Assembly (NCBI GenBank): GCA_027924645.1
Contig: BSBN01000763.1
Coordinates: 1,302,001-1,366,000 of the forward strand
DNA: 64,000 nucleotides
Source of the DNA: Cunninghamia lanceolata
Lineage: Eukaryota > Streptophyta > Pinopsida > Cupressales > Cupressaceae
Direction: 5' to 3'
Shown in pieces: positions 10,124 through 20,213 of the stretch; the stretch's first letter is position 1, and the number at the start of each line of letters is the position of its first letter. The notes beneath the pieces were generated by a model. It did no database searches. It saw nothing but the letters and a program-made list of their open reading frames with translations, and was not told the origin of the DNA. Position numbers and translations under genes: made by a program.

Positions 10124-10567
10124 GTGCGGGAGCTGCAGGCACAGCTGAGGAGAGTGGAGAGGATGCGAGATACAGATGCAGCGGTGATCGCTGGTTTGAC
10201 TCGCGAGCGAGACATGGCAGATGCCCGGGTACGCTTGATCCGAGTAGAGAGGGACACAGCAGTAGCTGCCATGGGCACAGATGCAGCGAGTACATTTTTG
10301 GTTGGGCAGGTGCAGCAGGCACAGGCACAGGTAGGCCAGTTGCAGACGCAGTTGGCACAGGCGCAGATAGACTTAGCCAGAGCGCAGCAGCAGGCACAGT
10401 ACTACCGAGGCTTGTACCATGGTGCCGTGTCATCGAGCCAGAGGGCAGGGAGTTTCAGGACTCAGTCTGGGGTGGCTCACAGAGCAGGTCCATCCCAGTC
10501 AGGGGCATCTGTCATGGGACCTCAGCAGTCAGGAGCTGGCAGTGGTGGCCCACAGCAGCAGGGGTAG
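10124..10567 (+). pseudogene. PMD gene C-terminal coiled-coil segment
   Basis: It is in the same frame as the PMD segment and separated from it by TAG codons at 10034 and 10121. The sequence is rich in Gln, Ala, Arg and Leu with heptad-like spacing (VRELQAQLRRVERM; VGQLQTQLAQAQIDLARAQQ), so a coiled coil is likely. A Ser/Gly/Gln-rich tail ends at TAG 10565. It would be made only by readthrough or in a copy without the stops. Confidence 0.7.
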
Positions 10568-12004
10568 TCAGAGACCAGATTTTGTACATTTTGGGACATG
10601 TATCACCGTCTATTTAGACGTACATTGTATATGACACTTTGATTTTGAGAGAGATGGTGATATTGTGCATTTGGACATCTTTGTATATGATAGTATGGAT
10701 GATGATGCAGCTTTGTGTATCTATTGCATGCATTTATGAGATGATTATTTCTATTGCATGATGTGGTTCTATTGCATAGTTAGATGGTTTATATGATGCT
10801 ATATGAGAAATACTTTGATATGCTGCTATATGATGTCTATATGATTTGATGTGACAAATGAATGCAAAGTTAATATGATGTCTTTGTGATGATGCAAATG
10901 TATGTATATGAAACATGATTTCTATGTTATGATGCTGTATAGATATGTGAGATGCTATTGGATGTTTTATATGATGTAATGCTTTGAATGTATGCATTTG
11001 TAACATGAGTACTATTGGAGTGATGTAACTATATATGTGATGCACTTATGTTGTTTGATTTTCTGAGCTTTTAAGATTAAGATGTGATGCAAATGTATTG
11101 GTGACCTAATGTATTGGATGGTGCATTCTACGAACCTAATCATGTGCATGACTAGTTTCTGTGAATGATATGATATGCTCCTATATGCCTTGCTTTTGTG
11201 ATGTCCAAATGTACTCTATCGACAGAAGAATGACATGATGGATAGAGGAATGGTTGCGAAGGAATGACTTAGGGACTTTTCTTGATATCGTTACTCTGCA
11301 TAGTTTGAATGATGAGGACTGCATGGATGGGTGTATGGATATAGGACGGATGCTTTGCTTTTAGATTGCTTTATTTCATCATTGGGCATTTTGTTTTTGG
11401 TACTTTTCTGAAATGTTGTAAGTGAATACAAGCACCGAGGTATAATTGAACCAAGATGACCTGAGTATCGCTTACATGGATTGTGATTGAGCAAGTTAAT
11501 ACAAGCATCTAGTCAAAATTTGAATCTAGATGACCTGAGTACCTCTTGCGTTTCAACAAGCAAGGATTGCCCCCGTTCATGTTAGACCTTTGATGTCCTC
11601 GATGATCTTTTGCCGATCACGTCCTAAGACAAGGCTTCACATTACTAAAGTTTAATCCCCAAATAGCAAACAAAGAAAGTAATCATGCCCCCATCATAGC
11701 ATCTCTAGCTGTTGGCATCCTTGAGTAGCATAGGAAGGTATGATAGTAAAATCAAGACTCTGTAACCTTAACCCTAGGTTCCAATCTACAAAAGCACATT
11801 TGCATTGATAAGTGTTTATTTCTTGCCTTAATTTGCATAAAATCATTTAGAAGACCTTGGGTATTTGCTTTGTATTGGATATGTTAGGATGCTCATTGTC
11901 GGGATTTCTGCTTGAAGTGCGGGTGTTTGCTTGCATTTGCTTACCTGATGAGAAGGTTGCACTATCCTTATTGAGAAGACGGACCCTAAGGGACTGACCT
12001 AGTG
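10568..12004. other. E3 spacer between the two convergent coding units
   Basis: No gene seen. Bases 10660-11060 are low-complexity, rich in ATATGATG and TTGCATGATG-like words. A small perfect stem with a 2-base loop (CGTCTATTTAGACG) lies at 10607-10620, just after the PMD stop. Near 11430-11550 a partly repeated phrase occurs twice (TACAAGCA ... GATGACCTGAGTA). Confidence 0.6.
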
Positions 12005-12220
12005 CCTCGGGGGCTCATTGCTAAATGGCCTTGCCTACGTGACGACGCAGAGGCAACGTAGTTCGGGGTAAACCCTAATGGACCATGGATGGACTAGAAG
12101 AAAGACGACAGGAATGAAGACAAGAGAGGAGACAAATGGGACTTTGGGAGAGATGGAAGCCTCGGGGGCTCATTAGAATAATGGCCTTGCCTACGTGACG
12201 GCACAGAGGCAACGTAGTTC
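12005..12220. repeat. Two 61-bp direct repeats with internal dyad
   Basis: Copies at 12005-12065 and 12160-12220 share CCTCGGGGGCTCATT and then GGCCTTGCCTACGTGACG, ending GAGGCAACGTAGTTC. Inside each copy, GCCT...ACGT and ACGT...GGC-like parts face each other, so RNA hairpins are possible. Confidence 0.75.
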
Positions 12221-12451
12221 ATGGATTCGGACCACAGACACTGACGAGAGACACTACGCTAGGCTCCCTTCGAGGAGACGGTATGGGACAAAACCTTGGT
12301 TGACAAGGCCACAAGGCGAGTATCAAGCCATGATAGGTAACTGTCAAGTGTTTACTGTGGGATGGATACGGGTCGAATGGGGAAAATAGAGGGAGAATGG
12401 GCTCAAGGTGATTGGATTCCCAAAGATGGAGAATGCGGTTTGTCACCAGTA

Positions 12452-12579
12452 ACGCCTGTTTACCAGGTTTTCATCACTTGCTTTTATTTGCACGAGAAGC
12501 TAGAAAGTAACATGACGCCTGATTGCCAGGTTTTCATCAGGATACCTATCCAAGGTGCCTGTTTGCCAGGTTTTCACCA
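12452..12579. repeat. Three copies of a 25-bp repeat just after pol
   Basis: Copies at 12452-12476, 12515-12539 and 12555-12579 share the form CGCCTGNTTNCCAGGTTTTC. The CCTG...CCAGG part is a short dyad. On the element's sense strand they lie 110-240 bases after the pol stop, so they may belong to the 3' untranslated region. Confidence 0.7.
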
Positions 12580-12692
12580 AAGGACGATTTTTTTGCATGC
12601 TTTCTATTTTTTTTCAATTTTTTTTGTATTTTCTCTTTGTAACTTTTGCTGATTTTTTTGATTTTATTGTGCCCCCTTGCATTGGGGTTCTC

Positions 12693-13766
12693 TTAGGTAT
12701 AGAACCTGCAAAGGTGCATGCTGTTGATGGGATCATCAAACAACTCACCTTCTGATGTGGCCAACTGATATGCCCCCGATCCGTAAGCTGCTACAATTAC
12801 ATAGGGTCCAAGCCAGTTAGGCTCAAACTTACCTTTCTTTTCTCTGTCCTGCTGATTGCGAGGGTTCTCTTTTAGGACGAGGTCCCCCATCTTGAAGCAT
12901 CTTGGTCTAACCTTGTGGTTGTAGCTTCTTGACATCATCTGTTGATAGGCTTTGAGATGGTCAAAAGCTTTCTGGCGCCGTTCCTCTAGCAGTTCTAGCT
13001 CTTGCAGTCTGGAGACTCTGTACTCTTCGTCTGATATGAGACCTTTCAACGACACCCGAAGGGAGGGGAGTTCGACCTCAATAGGAAGGATGGCTTCGGA
13101 ACCATAGACGAGAGCGTAGGGTGTAGCACCTGTGGGAGTGCGTATGCTGGTTCGATAGGCCCACAGAGCGGGATTGAGCTGGACGTGCCAATCGCGACCG
13201 GCTTCATTGACAGTCTTCTTTAGGATTTTCAGAATGGTTTTGTTTGATGCCTTAGCTTGGCCGTTACCTTGGGGGTAATATGGGGTGGAAAAGCGATGTT
13301 GGATCTTGAACCGTTCACAAAGTTCCTGGACATCTTGATTTTTGAAAGGTCTCCCGTTATCCGTTATGATGGATGAAGGGATGCCATATCGACAGATAAT
13401 GTAATTCAGAATGAAAGAGGAAATTTGCTTTCCTGTGACGGTTGATAAGGGAACGGCTTCAATCCACTTTGTAAAGTATTCAGTAGCGGTTATGATGAAT
13501 TTATGGCCGTTGGAAGAGGGTGGATGAATCTTTCCCACGAGGTCAAGTCCCCACTGGCAAAAGGGCCAGGGTGTCGTTAGAGGTCTCAACTCCTGAGCAG
13601 GTGCATGAATCAGGTTCCCATGTATCTGGCACTGTTTGCACTTTTTGACGAACTGATATGAATCCATTTCCATATTGGGCCAGTAATAACCCAAACGCAT
13701 GAGTTTCTTAGCTAAGGAAGGACCGCTGGAGTGTGTTCCACAGATCCCTTCGTGCACGTCTCGCAA
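12693..13766 (-). pseudogene. E3 integrase, catalytic Glu replaced by Lys
   Basis: The zinc finger reads H...H then CKQC (GICGTHSSGPSLAKKLM, then KKCKQCQIHG). The core has GLDLVGKI, TEYFTKWIEAVPL and IITDNGRPFK. Then comes YYPQGNGQAKASNKTI, where relatives have GQAEA. Exactly 35 residues separate the Asp of TDNG from this Lys, so the lost residue is the Glu of the DD35E triad. The codon is AAG at 13253-13251, one step from GAG. The C-terminal part (MGDLVLKENPRN, KFEPNWLGPYVI) is complete to the stop at 12693. An integrase with this change should be catalytically inactive. Confidence 0.9.
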
Positions 13767-13877
13767 GGCAGTTATAGATTCTTCTTGTTCTAGACAACGG
13801 AGTAAAGTACCATCCAGACCACGTCGGTAAAGGGTATTGGCGACAATGGTGTAACGGGAGGCTTGTCGGATGAAAGT

Positions 13878-14696
13878 TCATTTTTGGTTGGAAGAGAGGT
13901 CCAAAGGAAGGATATTGTCCTTGAGGTAAGTGTAGGTCTTACCATACCAAGGCGAATCAGATCCCACTAGGTGGCAAATGGAATGGGTCTCAAGGAGATC
14001 ATAAGCCGGTTGTCGAATTGTTTCTACTAAGAACTCATACCGTGACTCCTGTTCAGGTATCTCAAGAAGAGAGGCTATGGTCGCCATTGCATCGGCTGCT
14101 TTGTTCTCTATCCTGGGTATTTGCTCAAACGAGATGGTCCCGAAATGTTCTTTGAGGTCGTTGACCATTCGCTTGTATGGGATGAGCTTCTCATCTTTGG
14201 TCTGATACTCGTCGTTGACCTGGTTTATGACAAGCTGTGAATCACCGTAGACACATAGTGCTTGGATTTTCCACTCAGTGGCCATCTTGAGACCAATTAC
14301 CAAAGCCTCATACTCCGCTATATTGTTAGTGCATGGAAATAACAACCTATAGGACTTTGGAATTGTGTCGCCTTGGGCAGTGATGAACAAGATACCTGCC
14401 CCCGATCCATGGTTGGTGTAAGATCCGTCGAAGTAGAGTTTCCAAGGAGATGTTGACAGAGTGAATAGAGATTCATCGGGGAACTCAAACTGCATTGGTG
14501 AAGTGTCCTGTAATGGTGCCTCAGCTAGTTGGTCTGCGATGATTTGCCCCTTGATGGCTTTTCTATCCACATACTCTATATCATATTCGCTAAGAAGCAT
14601 AACCCATTTGGCTAGTCGTCCTGTGAGAGCTGCTTTGCTGAGAAGATATTTTAGTGGGTCGATCTTGGCAATGAGTTTGACAGGATGTGCCAACAT
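13878..14696 (-). pseudogene. E3 end of RNase H 1 plus archaeal-like RNase H
   Basis: It is in frame with the preceding segment across the 14703 stop. It opens with the connector MLAHPVKLIAKIDPLKYLLS, then AKWVMLLSEYDIEYVDRKAI. The second RNase H follows: WKLYFDGSYTNHGSGAG, NNIAEYEALVIGLKMA, VYGDSQLVINQV and ADAMATIASL, giving the acidic D-E-D-D pattern expected of an active enzyme. It ends at TGA 13880-13878 (expected Arg). In Tat elements the extra RNase H is a lineage hallmark, though its exact role is not settled. Confidence 0.9.
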
Positions 14697-14702
14697 GTAG
14701 TG

Positions 14703-17700
14703 TCAGATTTTTTGTGAGGCAAAAACCACCGCAAGGCATGAACGTTCCACCTGTGAGTACTGCAACTCGTAGCCCACTAAGGTTCGACTGATATAGTACA
14801 TAGCTCTTTCCTTGTTCTCATAGTCTTGCTGCGCTAGGAGAGCCCCAAGAGCAGTAGGTGTAGCGGATATGTAGAGAATCAAAGGTTTTCCTTGGATCAG
14901 AGGCATGAGTATAGGAGGATTCATGAGGTACTCCCTGAGCTTGTTGAATGCCTCTTCGCACTGCTCATCCCATTTAAATGGAACGTTCTTATGTAGGAGA
15001 TGGCTGAAAGGATGGCACTTGTCGGCCAACTGTGAGATGAACCTGCGGATGGCCTGTAGCTTGCCCTGTAAGGATCTCAACTGTGTTAGAGTTTTGGGCG
15101 GAGGCATGTCCATGATTGCCTTGACCTTGGCCGGGTCTACCTCTATGCCGTTTGCTGACATGATGAAGCCTAGCAGCTTGCCTGATGTGACCCCAAACAC
15201 ACATTTCTTCGGGTTCAATTTTACTTGGAATTGGTCCAGCCATTGGAAGACTTTCTCTAATGTGTCCAGGTGTGAGTCCCTGGTGAGTGATTTTGCCAAG
15301 ATGTCATCAACATAATCTTCCATGGTCACATGCATCATGTCGTGGAATATAGTTGTCATGGCCCGCTGGTATGTAGCACCTGCATTTTTCAGCCCAAACG
15401 GCATGACATTCCAGCAAAAAGTACCCCATGGACAAGTGAAAGCGGTTTTGTGCTGATCCTCTGGTGCTATTTTGATCTGGTTGTACCCTGAGAATCCATC
15501 CATAAGTGACAACATTGTATGTCCCGCCGTGAGGTCGACTATGATATCGATGTTAGGCAAGGGAAAGTCATCCTTGCGGCATGCTTTGTTTAAGTCTCTA
15601 AAATCGTTGCATAGTCGAACCCTGCCGTCTGGTTTAGACACTGGCACGATGTTTGATATCCATTCGGGGTAATCAATGGCCCTGATGAACCCCACGTCTA
15701 ACAATTTCTTGAGTTCTTCCTTGACCAGGAGGGCAATATGGGGATGCATTTTTCTCAGTTTTTGCTTTACGGGTTTCACCCCTGGATCCAATGGCAAGTG
15801 GTGTAGAATCAGGTTTGGGTCCAAACCTGGCATGTCGGCATATGACCAAACAAAACTGCCTCTCTTCTTTTTAAAGAATGGTATAAACCTGGTTTTCTCA
15901 GGTGGCGTGAGAGATTTTGCAAAGTGGATTATCTTAGGCTGCTCTTCGGATCCAATGTTCACTGGCTCTGTTGGTTCTACCACGATCTGTGACCTTTCTT
16001 GATACATGTCACTTGGGAGGGTGTCAAGCAATCCATCGTCAGGTGCCACAGTTGGGTTTTCACCTTCAGATACGTCCTTTCTTTTTACTGTTTTATGATC
16101 TGACACTGCCGCATGGCAGTTTTCACCGTCAGATCCCTTTTTGATCTTTACATTTTTGCGACTAGAAGGCTTGGCACCCTCCCCAAAGTATGCTACAGTA
16201 TTGAGTTCGATAGTGAAACCGGCTTTATGATCTCCTTTTGGTAAATGATCTCGAAGTCCCATATAGTCAATGTAGGCATCATCGTTCTGGAACACATCTA
16301 ATTGAGGGGTCGCTTTCAGGTCCCAGTCAATAAGCTCAGGGTGTAAGAGGGGAAGGGAGTCAGATGAAAGACCTGATTCGTTGATAGTGTGGATGGAAAT
16401 ACTAGGAGCACAGGTGGGGGTAGTGTTCTGGGTGGTACTTTCTTCCAGGTTGTTTATCGCAATGGAATCTATACTTTCCTCGAAAGCCATAACTTCAGGG
16501 AGGGGCAAATCAGACTCCAATGGTCTGTCCCGTTGCGTTTGTCTCTCATGATATGGGCTAAGGGTTTGGATGGTGTCAATCTCCTTGTCATCGTAGGAGT
16601 GTTCTGTCAGCTCGTCCCATTCATACTGATTGGAATCATCTGAATCTGCGTCACTATCCTCTTGGAGTGTTTGAATTGTCTCCACTAGGCAGGCATTTTC
16701 TTTGGCTTTACCTTTACCTTTGTAGCCTAGGCCAGTCGTGTTTCTAGCCGAAGAGGAGGAAGAGGGTTGTATAGGTTCGATGATCCCCTCTTTTCTGAGG
16801 CCGATAGGGCCTTGTCCTTCATATCCCATCCTATGCAAGATGGTTTCATCTCGCCCATAGAGCTCTGTAGGGAGTCTGGGTGGATCTTGGGATGTGTTTT
16901 CTTCTTCGGCATAAAGCCATTGCAAGAGATCTCGCTCCTCTGATTCATCGGATAAGGTCCCCCATTTTACAAAGGGGTTTGCGGGAGTTGTAGGAGGAGC
17001 AGAGGGCTTTGAAAAATGCCTGGGTTGATGCTTGGGCTGGCCAAAGGAGCGAGGAGACAAGGGCATTTTTGCAAGGTTGAGGCTGTGCTCAATCTGGTAT
17101 TCCCCCACGCCATTTTCTTTTATGGTGATTTTCATTGGTTTGGTCCGTGAAGAGGAAGCTTCGGCAGTATGGTCTTGTGGCGGAGTAGGGGAGATATGGG
17201 CTCGATTGTTGGGAATGACACATTCCGGTTTGGCTTGGAATGAGTTGCAATGCTGGTAGGGGTCGGGGTCGCCGTGTATGGTGACCTGCTTGCCATCGTG
17301 TGGGAACTTTATGCATTGATGGTAGGTGGAGGGGACAGCTTTCATGGTGTGGATCCATGGTCTCCCTAGTAGAATATTGTAAGCAAGCTCCCGATCAAGG
17401 ACTTGGCACACCACATCTTTAATTACCGGTCCCACTTGAATGGGTAGGACAACCGTGCCCTTCGTGGTGCGTTCCTCCTCGTCATAGGCCTTTATGGTAA
17501 TCTTTCTCCGTGGATCCACTGCCTGTTCAGAGAACCCCAATGCAAGGACTAGCTTCAAAGTGCAAATATTCAAACCGGCACCCCCATCAATGAGAACCCT
17601 CTTGATGCGGTGCCTGTGTACGAATGCGACAATGTGTAGAGGAGTGTTGTGGGGTTGAGACATGGAAAGGTCATCTTGTTCTGTGAATGATATGGAAGGG

Positions 17701-19730
17701 GAGGATGTCAAATTACCCACCATGGTTTGAAACTTTTCTTGGGCTAGGTTAGTGGGGACAGTAGTCTCCACTAAGGCTTTCTCAAGAATCTCCTTATGAG
17801 AAGGAGATAGACGCAGGAGCTCCAATATAGAAATATGAGCCGGAGTCTTTTGCAATTGGTCGATGACATTATATGGGCGGGGGTTGGACGGAGATGGCAA
17901 CGACCTTGGAGGAGTGGTGTTGATCGTGACTCTACCATTGCGGGTAATTATACTACAACCAGTTCCGTTAGGTCCTGGTTGTTGGTTGGGGGATATGACG
18001 TTGACTTGCGGGACATGCTCAGAAATGCAGTTAATGGTGTACTCAAAGGGAACGCTTGCATAGTTAGCATTACTCGACCCACTGTTCTGGTTTGGCCTGT
18101 TACGATTGTTGTCATTATTGTTATGGCCATTGGAGTTGTTGCCATTGTGACCATTGTTGTGGTTGTAACCATTGTTGTTGTGGCCGCCGTTGTGATTGTT
18201 GCTATACGGCCGGTTGTGGTTTAGGAGAGGATCTCGGTAGGCCACATGAGATTCATTGGAGGTATGCTGTTGTGTTCCTCCTTGATTTTGGTCTAGTATA
18301 TCTTGTATGACGTTCTTAAGACGGATGCAATTATTGGTTGTGTGCCCCCTTCCTCGATGATACTCGCAATAGTCTGTGTCCTTCCAGTAGGGAGGTTTGA
18401 CTATAGGCTCATAGTCACTTGTTGGCGGTAGAGAAATTTCATTGTTAGCCAACAACTTCCTGAGAGCAGACTCTTGAGATTCTCCTAACGGCGTGAATTT
18501 TCTCCTTGGATTCGAATTGAACCAAGGTCTGGATTCCCGAGGGGGTGGCTTGTTGAGTGCACCGTTATTTGCTTCTTCCTTAAGAGTGAATATGGGTTGT
18601 TGTTTAGGGGCTGCCGCCTTGGCATCCACTACTCCATCGTTGACCACATTCTTGTTCTTGGTCCAAAACTTTGACTTGTCAGTTGTGTAATTGGAAGGAG
18701 GTGTGTCCTTGTAGAGCTTGAGAGTTCCTTTAGCGATCATAGCTTTCTCAATGAATAGCCCCATTTCGATGACTTTGGTGAATGAGGTAGGGCATTGTAT
18801 CTGAATCTGATAGCTAAGATCGGGATTCAAATTGTGGACAAACATTTCCAATAGTTGTTTCTCAGGCATGTCGTAAGAACACTTGCTAGCTAGCTGTCGC
18901 CATCGTTGTAAGAAGGTGGCGAAAGACTCACCACCTTTTTGTTTGGTGTTGCATAGGTCTAGCATAGATACTTCGTGTTCTATGTTGTAAGAGAAGTGCG
19001 TTATGAATTTATTGACAAGTTCATCAAAAGTTTTGATTCCTGGTGGAAGACACGAGAACCACTCCATAGCTTGACCCCCTAAAGATCTTGGGAATAGTCT
19101 CATTAAGTAGGTCTTGTTGTGAGCTACTTCTAAACATGCTGCCGTGAATTCCCTGATATGATCTCTAGGGTCCCCCTTCCCTTTGTATTTGTCAAATTTT
19201 GGGATTCCGAACTGAAAGGGGAAAGGTTTCATGACCACACTTCTGTCAAAGGGGTATGGTGCTATATCTTCCAAGGAGTAGTTCTTGGAACTGGTGCCGA
19301 TCTTAAGGTTGGAGATTTCTAGCTTTAGACTCTCAATTTGTTGTCTCACATCCGCTATAGGAGCATTTTGATCTATGTGTTGTTTTCCTCTTTCATTGGC
19401 CTGGGGGACCGTGTCATTTGTGCCTCTCTCATGTGCATTTGGGACTGTGTCATTTGTGTCCCTCTCACGTTCATTGTCTGCATTTTCCATGATGGAGCTA
19501 ATGTCAAAGTCTGCGGGGAGTTTGAGTCCGAGACTAGCAAGATGATGGAAATATTTGGTGGGATCCTCAAGGAGTACTCGCTCCACTAGGCATTGGAATT
19601 TGCTATCTTGCATGTGTGCCACTAATTCTTCACGAGAAATTTCTTCATCATCATCGCGTGGTGGGGCGATGTGATCGGAAGAGTCGGCCATTTCAGTTAG
19701 CTTGTTGTATTGGGATCGAGTAAGAACCAT
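14703..19730 (-). CDS. E3 gag-protease-RT-RNase H open segment (1675 codons)
   Basis: This intact stretch begins at ATG 19730, the first methionine of the frame. It contains the complete gag, a CX2HX4HX4C knuckle, protease, G-patch-like motif and full RT (FRDLNKACRKDDFPLPNID, then DGFSGYNQIKIAPEDQHKTA, MPFGLKNAGATYQRAM, YVDD). It also contains most of the first RNase H, up to VVFASQKI. The stop at 14705-14703 falls exactly where relatives have an Arg before HYM, and CGA to TGA explains it. Gag would form particles, protease would cut the polyprotein and RT-RNase H would copy the RNA. The N-terminus holds an internal repeat (ERDTNDTVP / ERGTNDTVP) near residues 89-115. Confidence 0.92.
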   Translation of the reverse strand: MVLTRSQYNKLTEMADSSDHIAPPRDDDEEISREELVAHMQDSKFQCLVERVLLEDPTKYFHHLASLGLKLPADFDISSIMENADNERERDTNDTVPNAHERGTNDTVPQANERGKQHIDQNAPIADVRQQIESLKLEISNLKIGTSSKNYSLEDIAPYPFDRSVVMKPFPFQFGIPKFDKYKGKGDPRDHIREFTAACLEVAHNKTYLMRLFPRSLGGQAMEWFSCLPPGIKTFDELVNKFITHFSYNIEHEVSMLDLCNTKQKGGESFATFLQRWRQLASKCSYDMPEKQLLEMFVHNLNPDLSYQIQIQCPTSFTKVIEMGLFIEKAMIAKGTLKLYKDTPPSNYTTDKSKFWTKNKNVVNDGVVDAKAAAPKQQPIFTLKEEANNGALNKPPPRESRPWFNSNPRRKFTPLGESQESALRKLLANNEISLPPTSDYEPIVKPPYWKDTDYCEYHRGRGHTTNNCIRLKNVIQDILDQNQGGTQQHTSNESHVAYRDPLLNHNRPYSNNHNGGHNNNGYNHNNGHNGNNSNGHNNNDNNRNRPNQNSGSSNANYASVPFEYTINCISEHVPQVNVISPNQQPGPNGTGCSIITRNGRVTINTTPPRSLPSPSNPRPYNVIDQLQKTPAHISILELLRLSPSHKEILEKALVETTVPTNLAQEKFQTMVGNLTSSPSISFTEQDDLSMSQPHNTPLHIVAFVHRHRIKRVLIDGGAGLNICTLKLVLALGFSEQAVDPRRKITIKAYDEEERTTKGTVVLPIQVGPVIKDVVCQVLDRELAYNILLGRPWIHTMKAVPSTYHQCIKFPHDGKQVTIHGDPDPYQHCNSFQAKPECVIPNNRAHISPTPPQDHTAEASSSRTKPMKITIKENGVGEYQIEHSLNLAKMPLSPRSFGQPKHQPRHFSKPSAPPTTPANPFVKWGTLSDESEERDLLQWLYAEEENTSQDPPRLPTELYGRDETILHRMGYEGQGPIGLRKEGIIEPIQPSSSSSARNTTGLGYKGKGKAKENACLVETIQTLQEDSDADSDDSNQYEWDELTEHSYDDKEIDTIQTLSPYHERQTQRDRPLESDLPLPEVMAFEESIDSIAINNLEESTTQNTTPTCAPSISIHTINESGLSSDSLPLLHPELIDWDLKATPQLDVFQNDDAYIDYMGLRDHLPKGDHKAGFTIELNTVAYFGEGAKPSSRKNVKIKKGSDGENCHAAVSDHKTVKRKDVSEGENPTVAPDDGLLDTLPSDMYQERSQIVVEPTEPVNIGSEEQPKIIHFAKSLTPPEKTRFIPFFKKKRGSFVWSYADMPGLDPNLILHHLPLDPGVKPVKQKLRKMHPHIALLVKEELKKLLDVGFIRAIDYPEWISNIVPVSKPDGRVRLCNDFRDLNKACRKDDFPLPNIDIIVDLTAGHTMLSLMDGFSGYNQIKIAPEDQHKTAFTCPWGTFCWNVMPFGLKNAGATYQRAMTTIFHDMMHVTMEDYVDDILAKSLTRDSHLDTLEKVFQWLDQFQVKLNPKKCVFGVTSGKLLGFIMSANGIEVDPAKVKAIMDMPPPKTLTQLRSLQGKLQAIRRFISQLADKCHPFSHLLHKNVPFKWDEQCEEAFNKLREYLMNPPILMPLIQGKPLILYISATPTALGALLAQQDYENKERAMYYISRTLVGYELQYSQVERSCLAVVFASQKI

Positions 19731-20213
19731 GCAAGGTGGGGTGGGACGAAATGGACTAGGATTAGAAATTTTGGCAAGGTGTCGACTAAGACTGTGATGA
19801 ATGGGATATCTAGGTCAAGACTTGGACAAAGGGTTCTCTCGCTCAATGACTTCAGGTAAGGCAGTTGACACAAGACTCTAGCCACTAGCAAGGGTAGTCG
19901 ATACCAGTCTCACTGTGTAGGGCTTAGTCGTTCAACAAGACTACTAGCAAAAAGGTACTGTGACCTACTAGGCTTACGTGAATTCACTAAAGAAGGACCT
20001 ATGTCGAATCGGTATGGGACAGAATGACGTTGGGGTAAGAGTGACTAGGACAGAAGGTGACTGGGACGACCGATGAAAGAGAGAGAAATGGGTGAAATGG
20101 GTGAAAACTGACTGCAAGGTTGATTCTGACCTCAAAAAATGAAACTAGGCTGAAATGGGTACTCCGAACAGCTGATGAAAATTTCTCAAAAATAGAGTAG
20201 ATGCTCTCTGTCA

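Larger units (their letters stand above)
7893..10567 (+). pseudogene. Plant mobile domain (PMD) gene, antisense inside E3; two-exon model with three stops
   Basis: Model: exon 1 at 7893-7970, intron 7971-8656 (GTAGGA ... TTTGCAG), exon 2 at 8657-10567. Both splice junctions are in phase 0. Exon 2 encodes a PMD with the family-typical stretch FHSEDGTFHFPTGEM then TVTLEDVYRILHLPVVGE (about 8832-8930) and tryptophan-rich sequence to about 9700. An Arg/Gly-rich basic region (about 9845-9930), a Gln/Pro-rich run (about 9965-10080) and a probable coiled coil rich in Gln, Ala, Leu and Arg (about 10124-10420) follow. Breaks are TGA at 7947 and TAG at 10034 and 10121; each is one C-to-T step from CGA or CAG. 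PMD proteins occur both as host genes (the MAIN/MAIL family, linked to silencing and meristem maintenance) and inside plant transposons. Its role here is unknown. The coding region is much more GC-rich than its surroundings. Exon 1 and the intron are inferred; the PMD call is firm. Confidence 0.8.
12693..19730 (-). pseudogene. E3 gag-pol polyprotein, one frame with two stops
   Basis: It is a single 2346-codon frame from ATG 19730 to TAA 12693, broken only by TGA at 14705-14703 and 13880-13878. Domains by approximate residue: gag core 175-340; knuckle CEYHRGRGHTTNNC about 450; Asn/His/Gly-rich linker about 500-560; aspartic protease LIDGGAGLN about 710 with ILLGRPW; G-patch-like GYEGQGPIGLRKEGIIEP about 965; RT with YVDD about 1470; RNase H about 1610-1690; second, archaeal-like RNase H about 1775-1890; integrase about 1995-2200. 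The two RNase H domains mark the Tat lineage. Both stops fit CGA to TGA. The catalytic integrase Glu is Lys at residue 2160. Confidence 0.93.

Noticed and set aside
9135..10433. Long minus-strand open frames opposite the PMD gene
   Set aside because: They are shadows of a GC-rich coding region. Composition is Pro/Ala/Ser-rich with no recognised domain, and the + frame has the PMD motifs.
17835..18224. + strand frames rich in Val, Ile and Cys opposite gag
   Set aside because: They are the complement of the Asn/His/Gly-rich codon run of the E3 gag linker.
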